Positions 42,901 through 53,370 of a DNA stretch of 64,000 bases are shown here, in pieces. The DNA is from Lottia gigantea (Eukaryota > Mollusca > Gastropoda > Lottiidae), in the NCBI RefSeq assembly GCF_000327385.1, contig NW_008708986.1, positions 544,647 to 608,646 of the forward strand. Reading direction: 5' to 3'. The position numbers were made by a program, and so were the translations under genes. Under the pieces are notes generated by a model. The model was not told the DNA's origin. It searched no databases and saw only the letters and a list, made by a program, of their open reading frames with translations. Position 1 is the first letter of the stretch. Each line of letters begins with the position of its first letter.

Positions 42901-45900
42901 CTGGTAAATATAAGAAGTTGTCCCAAATGAAATTTGAAAACTGAAGAAAAAAAATATTAGACCAGTATTGCATTTTTTAAGATTCAAGCTGAAAAAAAAA
43001 AATGATATTATCTATAGTTCTGATGTTTTTGAATTTTCTATGAAAGAAGAACATCATTCTTGACTTTCAACCAGTAGTTAAACTTTATATTAAAAATCAG
43101 AAAGCACTTTGTTGATAATATTGATAAAGCGTGGGGCTAGCTTTAAGATGATATAGTAAATATATCGGTATTATAAACACTTCATAGTATACTAATATTG
43201 TACTTTTATACGGTACACTGCTTTCTTTATATTGATAAGACGGGACAAGCCATTCTTGTTTTTTTTTTTAAACCTGTGCTCATTGAGGTACATTCATGTT
43301 TTCATCAAGTTTCTGTGTATCTGGAAAATGGAGTATGTGTTAGTTGCTCTCATTCAAAGCCCAAATTGTAAGTTGAATTTTGTTTAGCAGTCTATAGTAA
43401 AATACACAAAGAGTTGCCTTTTAGTTTTTAAGGGTTGTAGCTAAAAGTGGGGTTTTGATATTAAAGAAAATGTAAATATTATTTTTGTTTATGTTTGAAT
43501 AGAAGTTGCTGACCTTGAAGTTTCAGTTACAATTAGAGTTCAGTTATTCATTACGTTATCCCTCAGGGGCATTCTGGGTAGGCAGATGTCTTTTTTTTTC
43601 ATCTTTTGAAAGGGACAATAGGAACAATTGAATTGTGCGAGTAACTGAGTCTTTATATTGTTCTGATTCAAAAAAGCTGTGCAAAATTGATTCTGATAGT
43701 GAGCCTCAGTTTCCAGAACAGTACATATATACCATGAACAAGATGTACAGAGCGTCAAACAAGTCTTATGTTGATATTTTAATTCAATCAAGTCTTGGAA
43801 AATATTCAGGTGTAGCTCACTTGGACTGTCATGATATTGGTGAGTCTGTTTTCCACTACTTCTCAAAAACAGGAATGGATCTCAAAATTGGCCCTATGTG
43901 AAATAAAAGCATACTTCTTGTTAGATTTTTCATAGCATTGAGACCTCAATTATAGAGTTTACTGGTGCACATTTCATACATAGCTAGTGACAGTGACACC
44001 TGTAAGATGTAATTGATGAAATATTATGTTAAGTTTGATCTTTTGAATTTTTATAAGTGAATTTAAAAAAATATATGTTTCGGTATTTATGTCATTGTAA
44101 TAGGAAAATTGTGAGCTTTTTCATTTCGATAGATTCAATTAAAATAGTTTTGATTCAGTGAGTTTTATGTCATATATCATTTTACTGTTGACTGTTTATT
44201 TTCTTTGGAGTTTTTATGTTCATGTGCTCTCTTTTGATGCATTCCCAATTCCCATATCAAACAATTTGAATACCACTTATTAGATATAAACACGAAGTGA
44301 TATCCAGACATGTTAAATGATCTATGTTTAACAAAGATCCTAACAAACCTTTTTACTGCAGGATTGCAATGATCTTTTCCTTATTGGAAAAGTCCCACTA
44401 CTGGTATGACTGGCAATGTTGGGCATGCTCAGGAACACTGGAGTTGACATAGCATAACTTTTAGAAAAACATAACTTAATGGCATGTTTATATTGCTGTA
44501 TACATTTATTACAATTCTTATACTCTATAAAGTTATATTGCGATCTGTTTATTTTGACTCCAGAAAGTTTAGTTATAAAGAAAATATTTGATAAGTTGGT
44601 TATACCAGTTATTAGATTATAATACATAATAGATACTCTCTACAGGAAGTAAGTTAAAGAATTTTAATGATGATAAGATCATAAATATATTATTAAAAAT
44701 TCAAGGTATGAAGTAGAGTTGTCTAAGAACCTTAAAAACCTATTAAGATTTATAGAGACTTCTTACACAAATATAGCTACCAATTTTTGCAAATATCATT
44801 TGTCAATTTAAATAATATCATTATTTGCTTAGGTTCCAATTAAGGTCATCTTATTGAAGAATAAGGGGTACTACTATATTTTATGTTTTATCAAGAAAGA
44901 TTATTTGTTAGTGACTGAATCGTTTGTGTTTTTGATGAAGCATTTAAATCAAGTATTCTAACATAGAAATTGCTTGATTCATTCTTTTCATATAAATATA
45001 ATAATCTTAAAATAATTTTATTTATTAAGATAATGGTATATTATTTTAAGGATATTTGGTTCAATCAGTTTTATCTTGAAAGATATTTGTTATTTCGATT
45101 ATCACTAAATAAATTTGTAACTCAGAAAAATAGCTCAATTATTGTGTATAAGATATATTATATCTTGTAAAATGTTGTAAATACAGCTGGTAATAAGATA
45201 AGTTACTATTGAAATATCTGAAGCAGTAAATTTTAATACCTATTATTATATGATGTTCTGACCCATGGCTGATATATAGTATATATGTAATTAATTCGAA
45301 CTTGATTGTTCCTTAATTACATATCTTTGGTTTACTATTCTGTAAAATTTTGCTTTACTAATTTTCCAAGGGTACATATGTTAATACAAACCTTCTGCAT
45401 CTTAGTTTTCCTGTTGACTCTAATAAGGAACATTTGAGTGTTCAAATGTAAATGGAGGCTTTTGTATGCATCATTTAAGTGTTATTCAGGGATCGATATA
45501 AAATTCCCACAGAGCTCATGTTGCTTCAATGATTGCATTTCTATCCTGTTGAAATAAAAGAAATCTTCTGATGATTAATTGCTAAAGGTGTTCTCAAATT
45601 TCTTAATAATTTTAGGTTTGAAGCAGGGTTTGTTTAGATAATATTTTAGGTTATTTAAATATATATTACTAATTATACTGAGAAAGTTACAGTCTCTTGA
45701 CAATTAATATTTTTGTTAGTTTTGAGGTTATATTGTTGCTTTCTGACTAAGGTGCTTTCTTGTAACATGTTTATTTCTCTGCTGCTGTTTCAAGATGCTT
45801 AAAGTTGGATGAAAATCTGTGTTCTATCATCTGAGTTGACATGGAATTTCAAAAAGTTCTCTCATTGAACACTTTATAGTTATTAATTTGCTCTAGAGTC

Positions 45901-48900
45901 AAGAATCTATCTATTAAAGGTGTGTTGATATTTGTCTATGAATCAATCTAGGTAGACTATTATCATTACACTATAGGTCTCTAATAATAATATAATGGTG
46001 ATTTTGATATTTATGATGGAACATTACCAAGAATTCCTGCAACTGTTGGAACTCAGATTGTCTCAATGATAATTACCATGGGATGTTATAGAAATATAAA
46101 TATACAAGTATATCATTTCAAGGTGTGGCTTGAGAATGATACTATTTTATGTCATTAATATTTATTTTAATACTTTTGAATTTTACAAGTCCTGAAAGTG
46201 ATCATAAAAGTTCCATCATTTTTCCTATGTAGTTCGTCTGGTCAGATGATCTATATCGGAAAGTTTCTCTTGAAAAAATAAGTAATTAAAAGAGAATAGT
46301 TTTGAATTATGATAAAAATCATATACCTATATTTTTCCATACATGTATATGATTTAAACTCATAGCGATACCAGTAAATAATGATGAATTTACATACCAA
46401 GTAATAACAACTGAATGAAGAACACATAAAGAAATATTTTATTTGATATGTATCTAGTTGTGATAAAATGATTGCATGTTATATTGTCAACAATAGAAAT
46501 TTTTATTAATTAATTAATGTATATGAATATGTAATGCATGATTTTATCACCATGTTTTGAATAACTGTTTTGAATTTGTGTTTGCTAATCAACTAACCAA
46601 TGATAACTTTATTTTCAGCTGTTTCATATTTGACTAACCAATTAATTTGCTGCGTAGTTTAATAAACTGCTATAACTTTCAAGCTTGTAATATCATCTAT
46701 GAAGTGAAACAATTGTCAAATATAATGCTATGCCTCTCCTGAATGCCATGTTTTAAACAGTTTACATAATCCCTTCAATCATAATGATAAGGATGTTAAT
46801 CGTTCAAAATTTGCACACATCCATGAACATTTCAAACCAGAAATTCTGTATACTGACAAGTGGTAAACTTTACACCTAAACTACCCCTATGTCTCTACCT
46901 AAACTTATCTAGCCATGTTTTTATTTTGAAATTTGAATGTGAATTTGATGGTGCTTAAATTTACATAATATCAAAGTCAATTTGTTTATAATTTCAGATC
47001 AGAATCGTAACCGAGCTCTGAACTCCACTCCAACAAGAAGTAGTGGATATGGGAAATCTTCATCCTCACAACAACCAGATATTGTTTCTAATTCTATTAA
47101 ATCCAATCGCTCGCAGGAAGTTACTAGATTGGAATCATTATGTGAGACCAGAACTAAAGAGCTGAATCTCGTGAAGATTGAGTTGAAATCAACAGAGAAA
47201 GCTTTAGATGCTCTGGCTTGTCTTATTAGATACCTTACAGAGGAGGTAAGATGCTATTCTTAATTGTTGTGAATTTTCTGCAAGTTTGTCTGCCAACTAA
47301 AACACTAAAATAATATATATGTTTTGAATAGCAAATTCAAATGTGAATCTCTCTAAATTGGTTTGGTGTCAGAAGCTTTGGAAGGTGGATGTCCTTTTTG
47401 TTTGTGAAATTTTGCTATTTTTTGTCTCTGTGTCAAGACTCTATTATGAAAGGAATGGTTTCTCAGAATTCATGCAATATTTACATGTTGCACTTAATGC
47501 TGACATAAACTGAATATTTTCAGCTTGATGCCTTTTCCTGTCCAAAAGTTAAAACTGATCTTGCTCAGGCTCAAGAATTGCAAAAACAAGCTCAGGAACA
47601 AATTGGTAAATATCTTTATGTATATTACTTGATTATTATTCATATCACTCATATAACTATAAGGTTTTGTTTAAAAAAAAAACCTTTAATGTTCTCATTC
47701 TATATCCCTGAATTTTCCGTTGTTTAAAATAATTTTTTGATTTTTTTATTAGCCGAGCTTCAAAAAGTTAAAAGAGACTTAGAGGAGAAACTATCAGAAA
47801 TAACAAAACAACAGGAAGAAAGTTTGGCAGAAATTACCAAATTAAAATCAGACATGGTGGCAGCTACAGAGGCCCATGAAACAGCAGTCAAAGAACTGAA
47901 AGAACAACATGAAAAAAAACTGAAAGAAGAAACTGAAAAATTAGAGAAGAACCATACAGCTTCAACAGCAAAAAGTAAGATTTGGATGTTTGTCATTTTG
48001 AAATCAAAATTTGGTAGGTAAAGAGTTCCATCTGGCCATCTTTAAAATTGAAAGAGGTATGATGGCCATATAAGCTTGATACCTTTAACAGAAAAGTACA
48101 ATGTCACTTACTGATAATTTTTGACTCTTAAAGTGTTATTTACTCTCAAAGAGTAAAAATGAAATTAAATATTGTTCCATTTTCAGTGAGAGACAGTCAT
48201 GAAAAGATGCACCATTTTATGAAAGTACAAAGCGAAAGAGAGGTTTGTATTTTGGTATTCAAAATGTGTGATGAAGAAATTATTTTCTTAAATCATTGAA
48301 CAGATTCAAATAAAATCAACTAAAATTTTCTTGAGTGTGCTGTCCAAGAATGGCAGTAAAACGCAGTGTGCTAATTGAGAGATTTTATCAAGACACAGCG
48401 ACAATATTGAAATAAAATGTCATTTATAATCTGATTCAACAATGAAATTATCTCTTTAGCTTTCGGATCAAAAGTTCGAGTCCCAGAGCAGAGAAGATAT
48501 GCTGAAAGTTAAACATCTTGAAGACATTCAGGAACTCAGAAACAAACATGATAGACAAATGGAAGGTTAGATTTTATTGTTTTTATCAAGATTTGTAGCC
48601 ATCTGTCTGTTAATTTTCTGTATGTGTAAGACCAGTTGTACTTTTTTTGTAACCAAGGCCAGTTTCTCTATAGAACCCTTTCTTATCACCTCTGCCAATT
48701 CATTTAATACATTACATGCTGGATTATTTGGATATTTTAATGTGTTCAAATTGGCTAAAAAAAATTCAAAGAATTCCTTAAATTGTTTTTGGAAACAATG
48801 TATGTAAAATGGTCTTTAATTTGGTGGACTACTGTGAATGGACTCTTGCTGGTTTTATTAATTTTGAAATAATTTGTGAATTCTTACAAAATGTGACATA

Positions 48901-51551
48901 GAAACATGATCTGATTGAGACCAGTGTGAACCAGGGTTACACCAGGGTGTTCTATTGTCACTCAAGGGTTTCATTCTGTTTGTTAAAGACTTCTCCTCTA
49001 CTAACCAAGTACATAATATGTATGTCAATATAGTCGCAAATCACCAGACTTAATCATAAAGAATACAAATAGTGGACAAAAATGAAGTTCAGTTTATGGA
49101 TTTTGCAAAATTTTGAGATAAGTGTGGTGATAAATGATTTAAAATCAACATGGATTGATGTACTCGATGAAATGAAATTTCTATTGATTGTGTCTTGTGG
49201 ATGGTAGATGACAACTTAACGTTTGCTTCATTGTATATGGACAATTAGCACTGTACTCCAGACAGTAAATAATTTAGCAAGATAATTAACATTTCTGTAT
49301 GATATATTGTGACTGAAATTTTAAAAATGGAAACTACTAAGTCTAGTTGTTTATGGAATATATTGGATAATGTGAAAGGTGAATAACTGTTGTAAACAAA
49401 ATGTATACTTTTAAAAATTAATTTGTGAGTGCAGGTTTGGATCAGCTCAAAGTATCTTGTGTAACCTAAGAAAGCTTGTTGATATTATTTGTTTCCATTA
49501 GGATTCATTGTGCAGACTCATTCTGATTTTGAGGACAGTTTGTTGAATATAAATGGCTTATTATATAATGTGAGAAAAATTTATTTCAGTTATTATTTTT
49601 TTGACAAATATCAGGAAAATCAGGGTTGTTTGAGTGGAATGTCTGAACACACGCTTTAATTTGATATAGATTTGACCATACTCAGAATGATATGTATTGA
49701 TATAGCAAGCAAGTATAGATATATTTTCTAATTTCAGAATTACATCGTCAACATCGTAATAAGTTGGATGATATCAACAAAAGTTTTGAATATATCAAAT
49801 GTACACTTGGGGTTAGTAAGCTTTTTAATACTGTTTCTATACAGTATAGTTGTATCTCTAAAAGCTTCCAAACTCTGCCCCGTTCAGTGTCAACATTAGT
49901 GCATTTTTGATTCCTGCTGGTTAATTACATGTATCAACACATTTTCAATTTCACATTTTAAAAGATTATATTGCTTGAATTTCTTCTTAAAACTGCTGAC
50001 ATCTTTTAAACAAACAAAGTGTTACAAAAATTTGAATTGTTTTCAAAAATTGTCTTTTATGAATCCTAAAATACTGATTTCATTTTTTAACAGGAGAAAG
50101 TTGAATGCTTAAGAGGAGAATGTGAAGAATTAAAATATCGGGCGAAACAAAGTGAAGATGCATTGCTACGTGATACAGATGTTCGAGTACAGATGGCTCT
50201 AGCACCCTATAAACACCTCCCTGAAGAAGTTGACAGTCTGAAAGCTGTAGTTGAGATGAGAAATGAAGAAATTCTCAAACTTCGAAAACAAAAGATGGAT
50301 TTAGAAAAACAGGTATGACTCAAACTATGTTACCTTATATGCCTTATCACATCTAAATAGCAGAATCCAAAATCATACAATGCAAGGATCACTGGAGGAT
50401 TATATTCACAGGCCTGAGAAAATACCTTCCTATTTCCAACTAACATTAGTTACATACCATAATTCCAACAGTTTAAACTCTTCAAAGGAAACCATGATAT
50501 TAAAAATAACATATTAAGACATATGATTAAAATGTATATATTATTATTGCAGCTTGATGAATTACCCATAGCTAGAGAGAAGATTATTTCCCTTCAACAG
50601 AAAATTGAAAACCTTGATGCAATAGTTAACTTGAAGAGTGGACATGAAAAGTAAGTAGAAAAACAATTTTTTGAAAAATAGGCTTGAGATCCTGTTGGGT
50701 TTTGTAGTCTTTCTTGTTAGTCATGTATGTCAGAGGAGCTCAAACCGTTCTAGTGATGCAATCAAGCTATCAAACATTTCACTAATTACACTCTCTATGA
50801 CCTTTCACTGAATAAACACTGCCTAAGTACTTGAAACAAGAACATGAGTCATTTGTACAAAATTTTCGATTTCAGACAACTTCATGATAAGGTTCAGATA
50901 TTGATGAGTAAATACGCTAAGGAATCGAAGGCCAATAAACGTTTATCTATGGATTATGAAGAGCTCATGTACAAAATGGCTGCTTCACCAGAAATCATGA
51001 CCACCAGTCAGGAGAGTTTATTTAAACGTCAGATAAGTCGTTCTCCACCAGGAAGTGAATGTAGTTCTCCTGATCTGAGAAGAAAAGCTAAATCTCCTTT
51101 CGATAATGGAAATGGGGACCAACCATCACCTAGACGATCACGTAAATCTAATGGTGACCGCAAATCACAAACTGACGAATCATTGGAAAGGAAACTCAAT
51201 CGTCGTTCACAAACTTTCGTTTTGGAAAAAAAGAGTTCGACTTCAACAAGTCCACATCACCTGTCTCCAAGTAAAATTCCAAATGGATCACCAATGTCAA
51301 CATCCTTGGAGTCAGAAGGCAGCCAGGTGCCAGTGGATATACCGCCTTCTGATGCAACTGATTTGGATCTTTCTGTCTCTGTCTCACTAAATGAACTTGG
51401 TGTTGCTGCTCTTGAGGACTCTATGGTCTCCAATAATTCAGATTCTGCTGCCTATATTTCTGACTCAGAAGTCTTTGACAGTCCAATGAAACAAAAACAA
51501 AATGGAGATGATGAAGTGGTGGGGAAATTAGAATTGGAAACAGACGTGTAA
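18882..51551 (+). CDS. MTUS1: CAP-Gly plus MTUS/ATIP coiled-coil microtubule plus-end protein (long isoform, 18 exons)
   Basis: Joined exons: 18882-18905, 20981-22727, 25925-26059, 27515-27611, 27918-27975, 28269-29160, 29319-29404, 29618-29735, 30418-30522, 46998-47245, 47524-47605, 47753-47974, 48187-48242, 48460-48565, 49738-49811, 50094-50312, 50553-50650, 50876-51551. All use GT/AG sites and phases agree throughout, giving 5043 nt (1680 aa). Residues 53-116 are a CAP-Gly domain with GNHDG in place of the canonical GKNDG. About 1110-1490 is coiled coil, ending in AKESKANKRLSMDYEELMYK, close to the MTUS1 core (recalled as [20 protein letters not shown]). SxIP EB-binding motifs lie at 14-17, 176-179, 232-235, 1048-1051 and 1588-1591. 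CAP-Gly domains bind EEY/F tails of tubulin, EB1 and CLIPs, and vertebrate MTUS proteins bind microtubules and EB1, so a plus-end tracking role is inferred. Orthology to MTUS1 versus MTUS2 is not resolved. Confidence 0.85.
20981..22727 (+). CDS. MTUS1: CAP-Gly exon with long serine-rich tail
   Basis: The exon runs from the acceptor TTTCAG|GCC to the donor ACA G|GTTAGT in phase 1 and is 1747 nt long. It begins with a basic linker carrying SKIP, then the CAP-Gly fold: GDRVCIAGIKFGTLQYFGET, then APGLWCGVELDEPEGNHDG, then RRYFTCEYKHGIFAPLDKV. An acidic patch follows (EEDIYFEDDYMD), then about 450 residues rich in Ser, Asp and Lys with two further SxIP motifs (SGIP, SQIP). Near the end two DSGI motifs (residues 495 and 543) sit in Ser/Thr-rich context. 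The tail looks disordered and phosphorylation-rich. Conserved CAP-Gly glycines and aromatics are all visible, so the domain call is firm. Confidence 0.93.
25054..25229. repeat. Foldback/MITE-like element with AAGCTGGCTTTAA arms
   Basis: The left arm contains TGTGTTTCCACTGG and GAAAGCTGGCTTTAAGCTAGC (about 25054-25096). The right arm (25191-25229) reverse-complements to TGTGTTACCACTGAGG...AAAGCTGGCTTTAAACTAGC. The arms are about 40 bp with few mismatches around a loop near 95 bp. There is no open frame, so it is a non-autonomous DNA-transposon-like repeat of unknown family. Confidence 0.6.
25255..25435. repeat. 181-bp element with CTTAAAGGG inverted ends
   Basis: CTTAAAGGGGTTG at 25255-25267 and CAATCCCTTTAAG at 25423-25435 form inverted ends matching at 12 of 13 positions. 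The interior is non-coding. The ends resemble those of the element at 2313-2947, suggesting one TTAAAGGG family. Confidence 0.5.
25925..28268 (+). CDS. MTUS1: Three small acidic linker exons and their introns
   Basis: Exons 25925-26059 (starts GYVPDTDSECGTK), 27515-27611 (starts ASCISEEVKHIINAQ) and 27918-27975 (ESEVSETHITETLKLDPAQ) have clear acceptors (TTTTCAG, TTTTCAG, TTTCCAG) and donors (GTAGATT, GTAAGTC, GTAGGAT). They join in phases 1, 2 and 0. Short, acidic and serine-rich, they are probably disordered linker. The lack of a recognisable motif means their membership rests on splice-phase continuity. Confidence 0.7.
28269..29160 (+). CDS. MTUS1: Basic, proline-rich exon with a threefold repeat
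   Basis: This 892-nt exon starts in phase 0 (ESRSLSSHNSEDD...) and ends in phase 1 (RTPS|R). The first third is acidic; the rest is strongly basic and proline-rich. Three related modules are visible: KVSSRLADYINTPAPPPKPK, EVKSKLQEYLSNPAPAPVRK and KVKSRLSVIAPPPKRD, each a K/E-V-x-S-R/K-L core followed by an APxP stretch and basic residues. A separate block reads SKWGSIMSQIESHK. Basic Pro-rich segments of this kind are typical of microtubule-lattice binding regions, so a microtubule-binding role is a reasonable inference, but I do not recognise the repeat as a named family. Confidence 0.85.
29319..30522 (+). CDS. MTUS1: Basic linker exons joining the middle region to the coiled coil
   Basis: Exons 29319-29404, 29618-29735 and 30418-30522 encode Ser/Lys/Arg-rich peptides (for example KLAAESRRSSVSSVRSDKSQ, NKKLVKSSIPPAIRTPKK, RSVSLTKTPKKAS). 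The junction between the second and third creates SSIPPAIRTPKK, an SxIP motif in the basic and proline context expected of EB ligands. The third ends A|GTAAGT in phase 1. It can therefore join directly to the phase-1 acceptor at 46998, skipping the 16.5-kb intron that holds the alternative first exons. Confidence 0.8.
30523..30852 (+). other. Possible read-through 3' end for a CAP-Gly-only isoform
   Basis: If the donor at 30523 is not used, the frame continues about 65 codons to a stop at 30717-30719, and an AATAAA lies at 30847-30852. This would give a protein with CAP-Gly and basic region but no coiled coil. The read-through peptide is hydrophobic and basic and shows no domain, so this may be simple intron sequence. 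Confidence 0.2.
34067..34151 (+). CDS. MTUS1: Alternative first exon A: short basic N-terminus
   Basis: ATG at 34067 encodes a Cys-containing, strongly basic 28-residue start (MASCIPSKKSKEKGKGKG, then VKSFFSRLFK) and ends at a consensus donor, AAA G|GTAAGTTT, in phase 1. Joined to 46998 it predicts a 621-residue protein made almost entirely of the MTUS coiled coil and tail. The cluster of lysines next to KSFFSRLFK could bind acidic membranes or tubulin, and Cys4 could be lipidated; both are inferences. Alternative promoters giving isoforms that share the coiled coil are known for mammalian MTUS1 (ATIP1-4). Confidence 0.65.
35048..35257. mobile_element. hAT-like MITE remnant
   Basis: A GC-richer patch begins CAGAGGCGTATC at 35048. 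It ends GGGCTATGCTCTT near 35257, which reverse-complements to AAGAGCATAGCCC, an imperfect match to the start. Ends of the CAGAGGCGTAGC type are characteristic of hAT-superfamily non-autonomous elements. The interior (GGTTTAAGATGAAATTTAAG, GGCTTAATTTTCACTT) carries no open frame. The expected 8-bp target duplication is not evident, so the copy is old or the borders are slightly off. Confidence 0.45.
37043..37418 (+). CDS. MTUS1: Alternative first exon B: membrane-anchored N-terminus
   Basis: ATG at 37043 (context AAGATGA) opens a 125-codon exon ending TCT ACA G|GTTTGG in phase 1. Residues about 6-36 are strongly hydrophobic, and the stretch SMGSITLWTLWFIYW looks like a single transmembrane or signal-anchor segment. 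A basic, polar region follows (TKITQRLKTETNRFKNNNFK, then HKSLPEFKAVRKTIIDLKPI). Spliced to 46998 this predicts a 718-residue form of the MTUS coiled-coil protein tethered to a membrane. The donor is weaker than those of exons A and C. Transcript evidence would be needed to confirm use. Confidence 0.6.
38047..38123. other. Scaffold gap with a perfect 20-bp palindrome at its edge
   Basis: Fifty Ns at 38047-38096 are followed by ATGCA, a perfect palindrome ACGTTTCGACGTCGAAACGT (38102-38121), two more Ns and GCAT. The outer ATGC/GCAT also pair, so the unresolved bases sit inside a hairpin. This is either a natural inverted repeat that defeated assembly or residual library sequence. Confidence 0.8.
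41266..41785 (+). CDS. MTUS1: Alternative first exon C: Tyr/Ser-rich low-complexity N-terminus
   Basis: ATG at 41266 encodes 173 residues before the donor GCA G|GTGAGT in phase 1. Residues 1-60 are a low-complexity Tyr/Ser/Gly stretch (MSYGGYSGYSSNYRSSYTSS...). Next come repeats of an R-R-K/R-S core (RRKSDFG, RRKSEYS, RRKSDYGS, RRRSLIS), consensus-like sites for basophilic kinases. A highly charged Lys/Glu block follows, then DFKRSVSFETDA. Spliced to 46998 this predicts a 766-residue isoform. If the donor is not used, the frame stops 20 codons later (41845-41847). The codon pattern, length and donor make this a strong exon call. Confidence 0.78.
43734..43839 (+). CDS. MTUS1: Possible alternative first exon D
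   Basis: ATG at 43734 (context ACCATGA) opens a 35-codon peptide (MNKMYRASNKSYVDILIQSS...) ending at a good donor, ATT G|GTGAGTCT, in phase 1 like exons A-C. The frame is open back to a stop at 43629, and no good acceptor lies between, so it fits a first exon better than an internal one. It would give a 628-residue isoform. No domain is visible; the call rests on the phase match and the donor. Confidence 0.38.
46998..51551 (+). CDS. MTUS1: Shared C-terminal coiled-coil exons, MTUS/ATIP family
   Basis: Nine exons (46998-47245 to 50876-51551) common to all predicted isoforms. The coiled coil starts near RLESLCETRTKELNLVKIEL and KALDALACLIRYLTEELDAF. It continues through Lys/Glu-rich heptads (exon 47753-47974) and HRQHRNKLDDINKSFEYIK, then the conserved block around LPEEVDSLKAVVEMRNEEIL, which matches MTUS1 ('LEQELESLKAVLEIKNEKL' as I recall it). 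After AKESKANKRLSMDYEELMYK the tail is serine-rich and ends in an acidic stretch (KLELETDV). It carries SPSKIP, the last SxIP motif. In vertebrates this part dimerises and binds microtubules. The stop is at 51549-51551. Confidence 0.9.
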
Positions 51552-53370
51552 AATATACTTTAGTGATGTCTGCAAACTTAAATCATTCTCAGTTATACTT
51601 AGAAATTCTCAGAAATCCATTATCTATATTATAATTGTGCAAGTAGCTAGCGATGCTTTTGTTTTGAAAATGTGGCAATATACCCTTTTAATTCTAAAAC
51701 TAGTGGACTATTTTAGTGTAGTGTAATTGTTATAGTCAAACCAACAGGTGAATTAATTTGGATTGTGTTTGACCACCAGTGATGACAAGACTATATATGA
51801 GTATTATGTTTCGACTGCCAGTATTGGAGAAAGACAGAAAATAGCATATTCTGACTCTGAACTATAGAGTGGGTATATTACCGGTATAAAGCATATTGTA
51901 AATACTAATCTTAAATTATTCAGTGTTTAGTAGTTGACTTGGAGTAGGAGTCACATTTTGTAGCCTCTTGGCAATCGCAAATGGAAATTCTTCTCCTAAT
52001 TATACATTGCGTGGCCTGTCTCCATTGAAAATCAGGATGTTCCAAGCTGAATAGGAAATGATTTTGAATTGTTTTGAGGAAATTGACTGACAAAGCTGCA
52101 AAATTAAAGAGATTTTGTGTGGATTATTTCTTTTTCGGTCTTCATCTATATAATTGTCTTGTAACAATATATGCTATAGTCTTGACATGGTGAGGCAAAT
52201 GCAACGCTACTTGAAATGAGGAAAAACACCCTATTTTTAATTGCATTGAGATTACTTTTTAAGTTTTGTTTATATAAATGTCACTTTTCGATGAAAACTT
52301 CATCTTGTATCTGTATTGTGCTCTGTAAGGAAAATAAGAGCAACTTCGTTTAGAAGAAAGTACCCTATATTATGAACCTGTCTAAAGACAAGAATAAAGA
52401 AGGCTTAGAAATACACAGAGAATGACTTTGGGCTTGTAATTATTTTTGAGGCAGCATCTAAGTTTGTCTCAATTAAATAATAATTTGTATGCAGCTAATT
52501 TTTGCTGTTTGCTTTCTCTTTCGGTTTAAATTGTCTCATCAATTTATAAAGTTTTATATAAATTTTGGAATTTCATTTTGTAACATCATTTTGTAAATTC
52601 TCAAATATTTTCAATCATCATGTCCTTTTGTTCAAACTGCCCTCATTTTAGATTTTTTGATAACATATCATTTTGGTTATTTGTTTTGTGTTGCATATCA
52701 TAAAGACTAATTGAGACTTGAAGAAGTTTTGCTAAGCCTATGTTCAATCTGATTTTTATTCCTATCACTAGGAAAATAATGGCCCACTATCAACTAAACA
52801 GTTTTCCTACCTTCAGATTTCAATCTTTCAAAATTATTTGTATTTCATAGTCTTGTATGCTATTTGATTGAATTGAATTAGTAAAGTTATTTCATTCAAC
52901 TTGACCGAATTCTATGTTCCAGCAGTAATAACAAAGGAAACTTTTAAATGACAAATTCAGAATTTGGTAAATTGTACAGCTTAATTAGATCACAATTTTG
53001 TATCTTTTTGTTATAGAAAATAAAAACAATACGAAATAGTAATTTAAAATAGTAAAGATATACCACAGGTGAATGAAATGGTAATCTGTTTGTTAATGAA
53101 TAAAATGAGCATTTATTATGTTTGATTAATGTTATATTGTAAAATGATTTCGGTTGTATGACAATGTTTTGTTTTTGAATATTTATTTTTAAAATTTTTA
53201 TCATATGAACATATCTAAGCGGGAACTTGTGAGCTTGAAATCAACAAGGTTGGATAAAGTCAAACTCAGTTGACTTGGCAATGGACTGGTCTTAATACCG
53301 ACAGACTATCACATTGGCTTTAGTATTAGATATGTTTATATGATGAATAAAAGTGTTATTTTAAAATGAA
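51552..53370 (+). other. 3'UTR of the MTUS-like gene
   Basis: No coding potential follows the stop. AATAAA occurs at 53346-53351, the last good plus-strand signal before the converging GM2A-like gene, giving a predicted 3'UTR of about 1.8 kb. An earlier AATAAA near 52.39 kb could give a shorter one. Confidence 0.55.
53346..53351 (+). terminator. Polyadenylation signal AATAAA
   Basis: Canonical hexamer downstream of the MTUS-like stop codon, with T-rich sequence following. Predicted main 3' end. Confidence 0.45.

Larger units (their letters stand above)
30853..46997 (+). other. Large central intron containing alternative first exons
   Basis: Apart from the alternative first exons at 34067, 37043, 41266 and 43734, the hAT-like element at 35048 and the gap and palindrome at 38047-38123, I see no supported exon in this stretch. 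It is AT-rich with scattered short open frames of no clear identity. Confidence 0.6.

Noticed and set aside
51106-51390. Second-frame open frames inside the last MTUS-like exon
   Set aside because: They overlap the clearly coding serine-rich tail in another frame.
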